Assembly (NCBI GenBank): GCA_019916065.1
Contig: CM034242.1
Coordinates: forward strand, 15,190,823-15,254,822
Direction: 5' to 3'
Length of the DNA: 64,000 nt
Origin: Vitellaria paradoxa
Taxonomy: Eukaryota > Streptophyta > Magnoliopsida > Ericales > Sapotaceae
Shown in pieces: positions 1-11,185 of this stretch. Under the pieces are notes generated by a model. It had not been told where the DNA came from. It did not search any database and saw nothing but the letters and a program-made list of their open reading frames with translations. A program made the translations under genes and the position numbers. How positions within the stretch are numbered: the stretch's first letter is position 1; each line of letters opens with the position of its first letter.

Positions 1-29
1 TGACTAATGCCCTAAGGAACTCATCCCGT

Positions 30-3000
30 GTGCAATGTTTCAATTGTAGGGAATTTGGTCATGTGTCCGCTAACTGTCCAAAGAAAGCCTTAGTTATTGG
101 AGAACATTCAGGGCACATTGATGATGACCACTTAGAAGAACAAGTGTATGAACCTAATCTTGAGGACTTTGGTGATTTAGAGGACGACTGTGGTGATACT
201 ATTCTAGCCTGTATTAGAAGTTCCACCCTTCCCGCCCATGTTGATCTTTCATATGGTAGCCTTGATACCCCACGATTAGGTGTAGTACGTTGTACTCTAA
301 CACAGCCTAAGGAGGCTGATGATTGGCGTCGTCATTCTATTTTTCATACATTTATCAAGATCAATGGTAAACCCTGTAAAGTCATCATTGATAGTGGGAG
401 TTGCATCAATGTTGTTTCCGCGGGTACCATCTCCCGCCTGGGGTTGAAACCCATCCCTCACCCTAATCCCTATAATGTTTCATGGGTTGATACCTCATCT
501 ATAGCAGTGAAAGAACGCTGCTTGGTGCCTATTCAGTTTCTTGAGTATAAAGACCATATCTGGTGTGATGTAATCCCTATGGACGTTGGTCACATAATTC
601 TGGGACGACCTTGGTTGTTTGATATGGATGTAACCATTCGCGGTCGCACAAACTCATGTTCTTTTGTATTTAAGGGAAAGAAAATTCACCTCAACCCTCT
701 GCCTCCCAAGCCTATTGATCCCCACAGGGAAAAGAAAGTTGTGGAGACAAAAGGGTTGCATATAATTAGCCCAAAAGAATTTGAGCGTGAGATTGTTAGG
801 GAGTCTGTTGTGTTTGCAGTCATCATTAAAGAAGTTTCTTCAGATTCTCAGCCTCTAGTTCCTGAAGAGACCCATCAGGTACTTCAAAATTTTCAAGATA
901 TTTTCCCTGAGGATTTACCTGATCACTTGCCTCCTCTGCGTGACATCCAACATGCCATAGACTTTGTTCCAGGATCCTCCCTCCCGAACTTACCTCATTA
1001 TAGGATGAATCCTTACGAGCATGCCGAACTACAGCGACAAGTAGGTGAACTCCTTCATAAAGGGTTTGTCCGTGAAAGCCTGAGCCCCTGTGCTATCCCA
1101 GCTCTCTTGACGCCAAAAAAAGATGGCTCTTGGAGGATGTGTGTCGATAGTAGAGCCATAAATAAGATCACTGTGAAATACTGTTTCCCCATTCCTAGGT
1201 TAGATGACATGTTAGACATGATGGCAGGTGCCACAATTTTTTCTAAGATAGATCTTAAAAATGGGTATCACCAAATTAGGATTAGGCCAGGAGACGAGTG
1301 GAAGACAGTCTTCAAGACGAAGGACGGTCTTTATGAGTGGTTGGTAATGCCTTTCGGACTTTCTAATGCCCCTAGTACTTTTATGAGAGTTATGACCCAG
1401 GCACTTCGGTCTTTTTTAGGACGATTCTTAGTGGTCTATTTTGATGACATCCTTGTATACAGTAAGTCTAAAGAGGAACATGTGGATCACCTATCTCAGG
1501 TTTGTTCTGTTCTTAGGAAGGAAAAATTATATGCTAATCGGAAGAAATGCTCATTCTTTGTTGATAAAGTTTCTTTCTTAGGTTTCATTGTCTCCTCTGT
1601 TGGAGTTGCTGCTGACCCCCAGAAAATTCAGGCTATTGTAGATTGGGCCGAACCTACATTCATTCATGATGTTTGAAGTTTTCATGGGATAGCCTCTTTC
1701 TATCGCCATTTCATCAAGGGTTTTAGCACGATCATGGCTCCTTTAACGGAATGTATGAAAGGAGGTGATTTTAAATGGACGGAAGAAGCTACTAGGGCAT
1801 TCACGGCTATAAAGAAGAAAATGACAGAGGCCCCTGTGATGCGTCTTCCAGATTTTTCTAAAGTGTTTGAGGTAGAGTGTGATGCTTCAGGTGTGGGTAT
1901 AGGTGGTGTTCTTAGCCAAGAGCGTCACCCTATTGCCTATTTTAGTGAGAAGCTAGGTGAGGCTAAGCGAAGATACTCTACCTATGACAAGGAGCTATAT
2001 GCAGTAGTCCAGGCTTTACGACATTGGCGACATTACCTACTCCCTCGGGAGTTCGTACTCTACTCTAATCATGAAGCCTTACGGTATCTTAACTCTCAAA
2101 AAAAGCTTAATTATAGGCATGGTCGTTGGAGTGAGTATTTACAAGCCTATTCTTTTGTTTTAAAACATAGGAAAGGAATTGAGAACTTAGCCGCTGATGC
2201 TTTAAGTAGACGCATTTCGTTGTTAACTGCTATGAGCGTTAAAGTCATAGGATTTGAAAGGCTTAAAGAAGATTACATCTCATGCTCTGACTTTAAAAAC
2301 ATTTATGTGCCAGTGCTTGAGGGCCGATTTGACCCTTCTAGTGACTTTCGTCTTCAGGATGGTTTCCTCTTTAAAGCTAATAAATTATGCATCCCTAGGA
2401 CGTCCGTCCGTGATTTCATAGTTTGGGAGACTCATGCAGGTGGTCTCGCTGGCCATTTTGGGCGTAATAAGACTATAGAGGAAGTTGAGCGTCAATTTTA
2501 TTGGCCTAGTTTGAAAAGAGACGTGGCTAGAATTATTAGTCAATGTTGCACTTGTCAGTTAGCAAACAGAAGAAGCAAAACACTGGCCTCTATACACCCC
2601 TTCCTGTCCCTAGTTGTCCGTGGCAAGATGTGAGCATGGATTTTGTACTTGGTCTTCCTCGCACTCCTAAAAAGCACGACTCCATTTTTGTTGTTGTGGA
2701 TCGTTTTTCCAAAATGGCCCACTTTATTCCTTGTAGTAAAACCTCTGATGCTTCTAGGGTTGCACGGTTGTACTTTGATGAGATTGTTAAGTTGTATGGC
2801 CTTCCTAAGACTATTGTGTCTGACAGGGACGTGCGCTTCACTGGTTATTTTTGGAGGACCTTGTGGCACTTGGTTGGTACTAAATTAAACTTTTCTGCTG
2901 CTTACCATCCTCAAACAGATGGCCAAACTGAGGTAGTCAATCGTAGTTTAGGAAACCTTTTGAGATGTTTGGTCAAAGAAAACCCTAAGAACTGGGATCT

Positions 3001-3916
3001 AATCCTCCCTGTGGCCCAACTAGCTTATAATAGTTCTGTCAATAGGTCCTCAGGTATGAGTCCATTTGAGGTTGTGCATGGCTACAAACCTAGGAAACCA
3101 TTAGACTTGATTCCCATGTCTATGCATTCCCCTGTGTCTATGACTGCTGAGTCTTTTGCACAACATTTACATGATTTGCATATTGAGATCAACAAACAAC
3201 TTGAAGCGAGTAATGCATCTTACAAACTTCGAGCTGACGCACATAAAAGACATATTGAATTTAATGTTGGAGATTTTGTTATGGTTCGAATTCGCTCGAA
3301 ACGGCGTCCATCTGGGCCCGGTTCCAAATTGCATCCTCGTAGTGCTGGTCCTTTCAAAATTTTAAAATGGGTGGGTCTAAATGCTTATATTATTGATATT
3401 CCACCAGAATTTGGTTTTAGCTCTACATTTAATGTTGAGGACCTAGTTGCTTATAAAGGCCAAACTATTATCCCAATTAATCCTTTTGCTTCTTCTCCAA
3501 ATGAGCCTAACCTTGAGCCTGTGTCCTTTCCAGTTGAACCCAACCATGACTGTATTGAACCTAACCATGAAACCAATTATGAGCTTGATTCTGTTCCTGA
3601 GCCTATTTCCTTACCTACATCAACACCTGTTAATTTCTCACACACAGATAAAATTGATACTATTATAAGTGACCAGGTTGTTTTTACCAAGGAAGGACCG
3701 GTTCAGCGCTATCTGGTTCGTTGGGTGGGCCGACCCGATTCTGATTGTACTTGGATATCCAGTGACATTTTGCAGCGCATTGATCCTGATTCTTTGGAGT
3801 TTTATCGTAGTCAGCAGGATCTTTCTTCTCTAGCAGCGAGCCATACCAGGGTTATATTACCTCCCACGCGTGTCTACGAGCGTCGGAGGACAGTAGTACA
3901 GCACCTTAGCCTATGA
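30..3916 (+). pseudogene. Chromovirus gag-pol remnant (CCHC, PR, RT, RH, INT, CHD)
   Basis: The first reading block (30-1676) starts with a CX2CX4HX4C zinc knuckle (residues 3-16), then an aspartic protease active site (IIDSGSCINVV, D121) and a reverse transcriptase with the YFDDILVYS catalytic motif. An in-frame TGA (1674-1676) interrupts it exactly where the RT connects to the RNase H; the same frame resumes without loss and carries RNase H (FEVECDASGVGIGG) and the integrase HHCC zinc finger. A frameshift near 2564-2566 then moves the frame to that of 2543-3916, which holds the integrase core (D in MDFVLGLP, D in IVSDRDVRF, E in DGQTEVVNRS) and a C-terminal chromodomain (YLVRWVGRPDSDCTW). 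Family assignment is secure. The start given is only the first ATG in the window; the true gag start is upstream. Confidence 0.92.
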
Positions 3917-3991
3917 GTAGGTGATTGACTGACAAAGGCCTTGGTTCGGTTTTCACTCGACAGAGCCGAGTTCTTATCAGCCCGGGAGAGT

Positions 3992-4391
3992 TGATGAGGA
4001 TATCAATTTTAAATTTATTTCTTATTATTATTACTATTATTATTATTTATTATTTGCGCCCATTTGTTTTGGGTTTTATTAATAATGAGTTTATATTATT
4101 AGAGGTTATTTGGATCCATTTATTTTTGGGCTATTTTAGTATCGGTTTATTTTATTTTAGGCTTTTTGTGTTAGGCCCATGATGTTTTCTATTTAAACCC
4201 TAATTAAGGTTAACAGGGGGATTGATTTGATTGATTGAATAATATCGGTGGCTATGTTTTTCTTTCCCCTCTTTTCTTCTAATTCTTCTTCTCTTCTTCT
4301 CTACTTTCTTCTTTCTCTTGCTTTCTCTCTATTCTTTCTTTACTTTCAATTGTTGTTCCGCATCAGCATCCCATATCTTTACAACATTACA
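3992..4391 (+). repeat. Probable 3' LTR of the chromovirus
   Basis: Immediately after the polyprotein stop lies a purine-rich stretch (cccgggagag, 3981-3990), followed by a possible TG start (tgatgagga, 3992). The next 400 bp are non-coding, contain an (ATT)n tract at about 4025-4050, a TATA-like ctatttaaaccctaa near 4189 and a CT-rich block (4262-4350). The end is set at an ACA near 4391, but the 5' LTR is not in the window, so neither boundary can be confirmed by comparison. Confidence 0.5.
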
Positions 4392-4911
4392 GTTAATATT
4401 TTCTTGATAAGAAAACTAGTTTTTCAAATATATAATGATTAATGGCTTTTGGAGTGAAACTTAGCACAAAGCATCAAGGCGGCATATAATTCCCAAGAGC
4501 CAATTAAAGAGATGGTAAACAAATAAAATAAAGAACAGGAAATTTGGGATACACAATAATCAAATGAAGGCCATTTGGCACGACACATTATTGCAGGTGA
4601 CTTAGTTAAGAATAGTTCCAAACAATAACTTCCAAAAAAGTAAACCATAATAATAATAATAATAATAAAACTAGTTTCTTTCTTAGTTTGACAATTACAA
4701 TGGTTTCTCCTCAAATAAACCACCGACTTGCATAACCTTATGCCACATACACTTGATTGTCACATTTAAGTTTATACATATAAAAACTTGAAACACTCCC
4801 AATCCAATAAAAAAAAAGTTGCTAAAGTACCTTTGCTGTTAAATAAGAGGCTTGGGGGAGCAGTCTAAGTGAAAATGATGGGGAAGAAGGGGTCACATTT
4901 AAACTAATCAC
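4392..4911. other. Spacer between LTR and orphan exon
   Basis: AT-rich DNA with an (ATA)n tract at about 4649-4668. A short open frame on the minus strand (4439-4723) has no recognisable domain or splice context. Nothing else supported. Confidence 0.5.
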
Positions 4912-5016
4912 CTCTTTTGAACATGTTGTTAGCAGAGAACGTATAGCCAGCTTAAATGACTTTTTCAAATTCAATTGCCTTGATCCAGGAATAGGTAGTT
5001 GGCTTGCTTTCTCCAT
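4912..5016 (-). pseudogene. Orphan exon-like fragment, unidentified (possibly kinetochore NNF1-like)
   Basis: An ATG at 5016 opens 35 codons rich in K, S and L, ending in CSKE directly at a good donor site (GAG|GTGATT, 4912/4911). It reads like a conserved first coding exon (contains LPIPGSRQLNLKKSFKL). It vaguely resembles my memory of the N-terminus of plant NNF1/PMF1-like kinetochore proteins, but that is unverified. No matching second exon is visible before the chromovirus LTR about 520 bp downstream, so the gene looks truncated, perhaps by the retroelement insertion. Confidence 0.3.
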
Positions 5017-5116
5017 TGGATAAGTAATAGGTGCCAAAATATCTTTCAGAACTGCCAAACTGACAGGAAAGATTTAGAGTATTAGGAAATGCACAACAAC
5101 ATTCAATAGCAATTAA

Positions 5117-5133
5117 AAAATGCGTCAACTAAA

Positions 5134-5170
<37 letters not shown>

Positions 5171-5186
5171 TTAGTTGACACATTTT
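5117..5186. repeat. CT microsatellite in the loop of an 18-bp inverted repeat
   Basis: Left arm AAAATGCGTCAACTAAAT (5117-5134) and right arm ATTTAGTTGACACATTTT (5169-5186) are reverse complements at 17 of 18 positions. A (CT)n run of about 30 bp fills the loop. Confidence 0.85.
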
Positions 5187-6136
5187 ATCAAAGACCTTAT
5201 TGGTAAGAAAGTGGGCTTGTACCTTCTATAGAAAGAAAACCATAGAGTTCACACAAATTTAGAACCAAAGGTTGCATATATATTATGAAATTTGTGACAA
5301 ACCAGGAGTGCAAAGTTAACATAGCAAATATATTTTACCATGCATATCCATCTATAGCCACAACATATACATATCAATTACAAATATACTTCTTATAAAT
5401 ATATTACAAGCACTACGAGGAAATCGAATTGGACGAGATCAGGAGTGGAGTGACAAGAGATAAGGAAGTGGTTGGAAAGCTATAACCGAACAAAGGTCCA
5501 AAAGTTAGTAAGGCTAAGGGACAAAGTGTAATAAATGCTTTTGGAGAAGCCCTTTGACAGACTTCTAAAAAGCCCTAGAGAGATAAAGAGAAATCAAGAG
5601 CGAAATGCCTCACCAGCGATGGAAATGATCGAACTCAATGACAACGGCAAATTGCAATGATGGTGGCTTCAGATGCAGATTCACGATAAGACTTAGCTAG
5701 GACATCAAGAGTGCAAGACAATGATCGATGAAGGGTCTACGAATTTGTTGAGGGTAATTTGGTCATTTAACATCTATATCCAAATCAGCCTCCGCATTAG
5801 GAGATAACATTGCACCCCCTAGGCCGGATATGCATATCCTATGTAGATGGTATATGCTCTCCAATTGGATATGATATCCCATCCATTATATGAGAAGAAA
5901 AAGCTTTATGTATATCCCATCCTATCCCTTATCCAGTGAAACAAATGAGGCCTTAGAAGATGTATTCCACTATGGCTTTGGGAAACTGCTGGAATATATC
6001 CCACATCTATAAAATCAAGCCTCCCAAACCAATTTAAATTTCTAACACTCCACTCCAATCATTACCTATTAGTTTTGAGTTTGATGCTTTAACAACATTT
6101 TAAGAAAAATTGCGTCAAGACTAAGTAAAATGGGCA
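5187..6136. other. Intergenic, no gene recognised
   Basis: Mixed-composition DNA. On the minus strand around 5600-5760 the sequence has the look of a 5' leader ending at a possible donor (CTG|GTGAGG near 5612), which could belong to the orphan exon at 4912-5016, but no open frame supports it. The stretch around 5810-5940 has several GGATAT/ATATCC motifs in both orientations. Confidence 0.4.
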
Positions 6137-6342
6137 ACAGTAAAGCAAAGTTTATTATTTACACCAGAACCCTTGGATGCCTAATCATATCTCTCTCGAA
6201 GAATTACTCCCTGAAGGAAATGTTTAGACGTCAGTAGACAAAGATATTGAAGGTTAGACGTCACGAAGGCAAATTTTATATAGAACCAGCATACCTATAG
6301 AACAGTGCACGTGCTTATGTAAATGTTCAGGTGTAGCTTATT
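6137..6342. repeat. Tandem duplication, copy 1 (206 bp)
   Basis: Identical over 206 bp to 6347-6552, separated by 4 bp (period 210 bp). No mismatch was seen on line-by-line comparison. It contains TTTAGACGTCA and TTAGACGTCAC motifs; no coding capacity. Confidence 0.95.
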
Positions 6343-6346
6343 ATTT

Positions 6347-6552
6347 ACAGTAAAGCAAAGTTTATTATTTACACCAGAACCCTTGGATGCCTAATCATAT
6401 CTCTCTCGAAGAATTACTCCCTGAAGGAAATGTTTAGACGTCAGTAGACAAAGATATTGAAGGTTAGACGTCACGAAGGCAAATTTTATATAGAACCAGC
6501 ATACCTATAGAACAGTGCACGTGCTTATGTAAATGTTCAGGTGTAGCTTATT
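6347..6552. repeat. Tandem duplication, copy 2 (206 bp)
   Basis: Second, identical copy of 6137-6342. A TG/AT microsatellite (about 6565-6589) follows directly. Confidence 0.95.
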
Positions 6553-7758
6553 TGACTTGATATGAGTGTGTGTGTATATATATATATATCATCGTACAAA
6601 TCAACCTATAAAACAGTGCATGTAAGCAGAAGAGAAGAGCCAGCTGGTTGTAAAAAAAAATTTCCTGGAAGTGGTTGTGGTACTCTATAATAGTTAAACA
6701 AAATATCAAAAACTTGCAATTCAGGGCCACACCCCTGGGAAGGGAAATTTTTCAGCAAGCAACGTTAAAGATTAAAAGAAAGACGCCACAGAGCTTGCAA
6801 CTAGATAGCTGCCATGCACTGTCACACGTGAATAAAACAATCAACCCATATAGAAGCACATAAAAATTTACTTCAACAATACCAGACTGTTTCCCCTTTT
6901 TTGAAATATAGTCATAATAAGTTTATTCAAAATGGTAAATAATGGGCACCCACGCATACAGAGCTGTGCCCCAAATGGAAACCTCTACACTTCTGTAAAA
7001 CCCTTAGGCCTCAATACTCCCAATTTTTCATCAACATCCAAAAACAATTGTGTGATAACTACCTAGTGCTAGTGGTGATCACAAATTCTATAAATTATAA
7101 AAAATAAAAATAAAATAAAGTTACCAAATTAGGTATTTAATTTTTGAAAAATTATTTAAACAACTGTAAAAGTAGTGAGAGATCAAAATATTGTATGGTC
7201 AATCATTTCAATAATGAGGTTTTATCAAGCTCCAGCATATGTCCGTTTCTACTTAACAGTAAAGATAAATCATCCTGTGTGAGAAATTTTTGATTCCTTC
7301 ACTAATCAAATGCGACTTCCCATAATAAACCCAAATTGACAACGGTCCAAGATAGATCAAGTGCATTTCTAAATTAACCATGCACAAACCAATCAATCCG
7401 TCATTCTCACTAATTAGGCAGGTCATGCGTCATTTTTTTTCTCCCTTCTATGCGGTTCGCTTATCTTCTATTGTTACTCGATTCTCTCCCAATATATACA
7501 TATATACACACTGGTGGAACCACATTAGGGAAGGGGGCCCAAGTCACCCCCTGAATTTTAGAATTTTCAGTGAGTGGGGGCAAGGAGGACAAGTGACTTA
7601 TAATTTTTTTTTCCTTCCTACTGCTTGCTTCTTTTCTTTTATTTTACTTTTTTTCCCTTTACTGCCTTTATATATATATATATATATATATATATTAGTG
7701 ATTGATACAGCATATAATAACAATTATCTTATAAAAAAAAGAGACAGTTAAATAATAT
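6553..7758. other. Intergenic, downstream of the PPR gene
   Basis: AT-rich; (TA)n at 7670-7695. The stretch 7509-7600 has the GGGGGC...CCCCCTGAATTTTAGAATTTT composition seen near the ends of degenerate plant transposons, but no complete element could be bounded. The open frame 7380-7751 is low-complexity and microsatellite-derived. Confidence 0.4.
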
Positions 7759-10272
7759 TTATTCAGAGAACACATTTTCTGCCGATTGTGAGTTCAAATA
7801 ATTTTGTAAAAGAAATTTGGCCCTACGCCAAAGATAGTCATCTAAATTGTATCCAATAGAATTCATTCTGTTCAAAAGATCAAGAGCATAGTTTGCTTTT
7901 TCTTCAGAAAGTAGAAGACAGTTGAATAGCCGGTTGCAAATCCGTGGCCTCAACCTCAAACCTTTCTCCAGAGTATAGCAGAAAATGTCTACGGCCTGGT
8001 CAAATTTTTGCTCTTTACAAAGAGTGCGGATCAACATGACACAACTTGGGGAAGATACACTGACCCCGCACTCCTTGAGAATGGAGAAAACCTTCAAAGC
8101 TTCATCCAGTTTTCGCACCTGGCACAACCCAATAAGCCAAATGGTATAAGGTGCTGAATCAAAGTCCCTCAACCCAAATTCTAGTTCGATTAACCCTCGA
8201 ACTGCTTTTTCTAGTTCTCCTTTGTCTAAATGGTCTTCTACTACCTTAATTGCCTCTTCTGCCCGACCAGGAAGGCTCCTTAAATACTTCAGCCAAAGAC
8301 TAGAAGCAACAAAAATTTTCTTCTTTCGACAACACCAAGTCATAAGCGATTTGTAAACTGCTGAGCTAGGCGCACACCCGGTCTTCATCATTTGTTCAAA
8401 GAGCCCAAAGGCCTCGTCGTCCCTGTCAACCCTGAGAAGCCCATCAATGAGTGTGCCATATGTAACTGAATCGGGGGAATTCCCCTTAAGTTGGAGCTCC
8501 TTGAGAAGCTTAAAAGCGCCATTAATGTTTCCCGCTTTGCTGAAGCCATTGATCAGAATGTTATAAGTTGTGATGTTGGGCAGAACCCCATTATCTGCAA
8601 GCTGCATGAGAAGCTTGTAAGCTTTGAGAATCAATCCCGAGTCACACAATCTCTCCACCATTGCTTGGAGACTTGCACTGTCAATAACCCGATCTGTACC
8701 CTGAGAAAGCCTAAGGAATAATGATGGATTTCTTACAATCTCCATCTTGTATAACAAAAGGCTGGCTTCCTCAAGGTTACCAGCCTTACAAAGCCCATCA
8801 ATAAGAGCATTGAAGGTCAACACAGAAGGGAAGCATCCAACCTTCTCCATCTCATTGAATATTTTTCGTGCCTCGCTGACTAGGCCATTCTTACACATAC
8901 CACAAATAAGAATTGTATAAGTGCAAGTGTCTGGGAAACAGTTATTTTCTGAAATTTCCACTTTAAGAGACCGAGCCTGGTCCAAGAGACCCATATCACA
9001 AAACCCTTTTATCAGAGTATTGTAACAGCGAGTATCTGGCACCACACCTCTCTCTGTCATGACCCTCAACAACTGCAATGCATCCTTTACCTTGCCTGCT
9101 TCAGATAGACCTCGAATCATAATAGTGTACAAAACAACGTCAGGTTTGATGTTCTCCTCACATATTTTCATAAATAATTTAACTGCCTCATTATACCTCT
9201 GAGCTCTAAACAGACCATCAATCAAGCAACTATATCCATTCAAACCAAGGACATATCCATCCTTCTGAAAAGATGTCAAAAGCATAAACGATTCATCAAT
9301 TTTACCCATCTTGCATAACCCGTTGAGCAATACATTATGAGTAATCGCATCGGGAGAACACCCTTTGCCACTCATTGTATTAAACAGTCTGTGTGCTTCA
9401 TCAACTCTCTTTGCTCGACACAATCCTGAAAGGATAACAGTATAAGTTATCCTGTTAGGCTGTGTACCTCTTTGAGTCATTTCATCAAACAATTGAAGGG
9501 CATCTCCAGTCTTGCCACTTTTACACAACCCATCCATTAAAGTGCTAAAAGTAGCACAATTTGGACTGCAATTCGACTTCAACATCATATTATATACAGC
9601 CAAAGCTAACAAAATGACTTCTTTTTCGACCATAACATGCAAAATCATGTTATACGTATACAAATCAGGTTTGCAATCAAAATCTTTCATTCTACCAAAC
9701 GCTTCCACGGCCTTTTCAGCTATTCGCACTTTCCAATACCCAGCAATCAATACAGTGAAAGCATCAGATGAAATAGGCATCCCACAACTCTTGATCTCTT
9801 CCAGTGTTTTCCAAAACAATTCAAACCCATTGTCCTTAACAAGCATATCAACAATCACATCATACGAATCCCAACAACGAAATTTTTTTCTCTTAGCAGC
9901 CCACACGAAAAATCGGAAACCCATTTCGGGGTCAAGCTGTTGTTGAAGTACAGAGTGGACAATGTCAGAGGAGAAAGAGGGGACTAACTTTTCGAGAGCA
10001 GGCTCTATGGGGCTAGTCGTATTTATGATGTTGAGGACTTCATCGGAAGTGGCGCTTACGCGGGCAGTGGCGAGCTGGACGGTGCGTAGGTCGCCGAACT
10101 TTGGTGGGTCGGAGGTGAAGTGTGAGATGGGTCTGAGAAGCAAAGGCGGGATCTTCATGATTGAGGGAGGACCTGAGGTGGCATCGCAGATGGACGAAGG
10201 GGGGCTGAAGTCGCCCCCGACTGCAGGGGCTGATGTCAGCAAAAAAACGGTGCCGTTTCTTTTGTTTTTCAC
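7759..10272 (-). CDS. P-class pentatricopeptide repeat protein (At1g79540-like)
   Basis: Intronless 837-codon frame. The body is a tandem array of about 35-residue helical repeats, each with the P-type signature such as PDLYTYNMIL, PNRITYTVILSGLC and PDSVTYGTLIDGL, from about residue 165 to 790. There is no E or DYW extension, so this is a P-class protein; the family binds organellar RNA sequence-specifically and aids processing, stability or translation in mitochondria or plastids. The C-terminal third (SLFLRLSQGTD, AVYKSLMTWCCRKKK, APYTIWLIGLCQ) matches my memory of Arabidopsis At1g79540, which is specific enough to suggest orthology. The first ATG gives an acidic and neutral leader; Met39 (10158) begins MKIPPLLLRPIS, a more typical organellar presequence, so the true start may be there. 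Undamaged, and flanked by repeats on both sides. Confidence 0.93.
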   Translation of the reverse strand: MKNKRNGTVFLLTSAPAVGGDFSPPSSICDATSGPPSIMKIPPLLLRPISHFTSDPPKFGDLRTVQLATARVSATSDEVLNIINTTSPIEPALEKLVPSFSSDIVHSVLQQQLDPEMGFRFFVWAAKRKKFRCWDSYDVIVDMLVKDNGFELFWKTLEEIKSCGMPISSDAFTVLIAGYWKVRIAEKAVEAFGRMKDFDCKPDLYTYNMILHVMVEKEVILLALAVYNMMLKSNCSPNCATFSTLMDGLCKSGKTGDALQLFDEMTQRGTQPNRITYTVILSGLCRAKRVDEAHRLFNTMSGKGCSPDAITHNVLLNGLCKMGKIDESFMLLTSFQKDGYVLGLNGYSCLIDGLFRAQRYNEAVKLFMKICEENIKPDVVLYTIMIRGLSEAGKVKDALQLLRVMTERGVVPDTRCYNTLIKGFCDMGLLDQARSLKVEISENNCFPDTCTYTILICGMCKNGLVSEARKIFNEMEKVGCFPSVLTFNALIDGLCKAGNLEEASLLLYKMEIVRNPSLFLRLSQGTDRVIDSASLQAMVERLCDSGLILKAYKLLMQLADNGVLPNITTYNILINGFSKAGNINGAFKLLKELQLKGNSPDSVTYGTLIDGLLRVDRDDEAFGLFEQMMKTGCAPSSAVYKSLMTWCCRKKKIFVASSLWLKYLRSLPGRAEEAIKVVEDHLDKGELEKAVRGLIELEFGLRDFDSAPYTIWLIGLCQVRKLDEALKVFSILKECGVSVSSPSCVMLIRTLCKEQKFDQAVDIFCYTLEKGLRLRPRICNRLFNCLLLSEEKANYALDLLNRMNSIGYNLDDYLWRRAKFLLQNYLNSQSAENVFSE

Positions 10273-10868
10273 TTGAGGCGATTTTTAATTTTCTTTTTGT
10301 GTGCTCTGACGTGTGTGCTGTTGTGATTTTGACCGCACTATGTCATCTCTTTCGCTCTAAAAATAATAATAAATTAATAAAAATAAAATATTATGCACTT
10401 AATTTTATGATTTTTAGCTTGTTGTCAATATTTCGTTTAAATGATATTTGGCTTGTTTGGGCTTATTTGGAGTTAGAATAAAATAATATAAATCTGTATA
10501 AATACGAATTACGAGATAATAAAATTTAAATCCTTTACTTATTGTATAAAATATGAGACATTAATTTTTAAAATTTAATACAATTTTATACAACTCTAAA
10601 CACATATTATTAACAGTAAATTACACATACCTACTTTATTTAATATTTGGATACTTACATTTACATTTTTTGACATTTAAAAATTATACTTACATTTCTT
10701 AGTTTAAAATATTGTTAAGCTATGTTTGAGAAGCTAACGACAACTAGTTTTTTGTCTTTTTTATAGTAACCAAATTTACTTTTTTATATCTTAAATTTCT
10801 TTTATACTTTGAAGGGTAAAAATGTTAAATTTAAAAAAATTAAAAAGTTAGCTACGAAAAAGATAAAG

Positions 10869-11185
10869 TGACATTTAGTTTGTTTTTCTATCTTTTGTTT
10901 TCTATTTTCTATTTTGAGCTTATTTTTTCATTTTACATTTTTCAAAATAAGGAAAATAGTTCAAAACGTATTTAATCACTTGTGTTTTCAAATTTTATAT
11001 TCGAAAACAGAAAATGAGTTTACACATGAAATGAAAAATAGCAAAAAGTCGTTTTGAGCGTTTTTAACCTGAAATAAGAAAAATCTCAAAATAATGAAAA
11101 TATAGTATTTTCTATTTCCTTGTTTTGGGATTTGTAAAGCATAAAACATATAAAATAAAAAACAGAAAAGTAAACCAAATGCCAC
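10869..11185. mobile_element. MITE family A, copy 1
   Basis: About 317 bp, AT-rich, non-coding. Ends are inverted: GTGACATTTAGTTTG on the left and accaaatgccac on the right. The interior shares ordered blocks (TTTTCATTTT, AATAAGGAAAA, TTTTCAAA, GAAAATGAGTTTACACATG) with 12655-13002, 37095-37363 and 49793-50099. Confidence 0.75.

Larger units (their letters stand above)
1..4391 (+). mobile_element. Ty3/gypsy chromovirus, 5'-truncated by window edge, degenerate
   Basis: The order of domains is zinc knuckle, protease, reverse transcriptase, RNase H, integrase and chromodomain, followed by a polypurine-like tract (about 3981-3990) and an LTR. This order, with integrase after RNase H and a C-terminal chromodomain, defines chromovirus-type Ty3/gypsy elements. 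The 5' LTR, primer-binding site and most of gag lie outside the window. The polyprotein is broken by one in-frame stop and one frameshift, so this copy is not autonomous. The compact polyprotein and LTR of roughly 0.4 kb would suit the Reina lineage, but the lineage was not resolved. The right end at 4391 is approximate. Confidence 0.9.

Noticed and set aside
2555..2869. Minus-strand frames over the integrase region
   Set aside because: Antisense shadows of the retroelement polyprotein.
8491..10276. Plus-strand open frames antisense to the PPR gene (8491-8721, 9512-9946, 9962-10276)
   Set aside because: They are shadows of the long minus-strand PPR frame, with no domain of their own.
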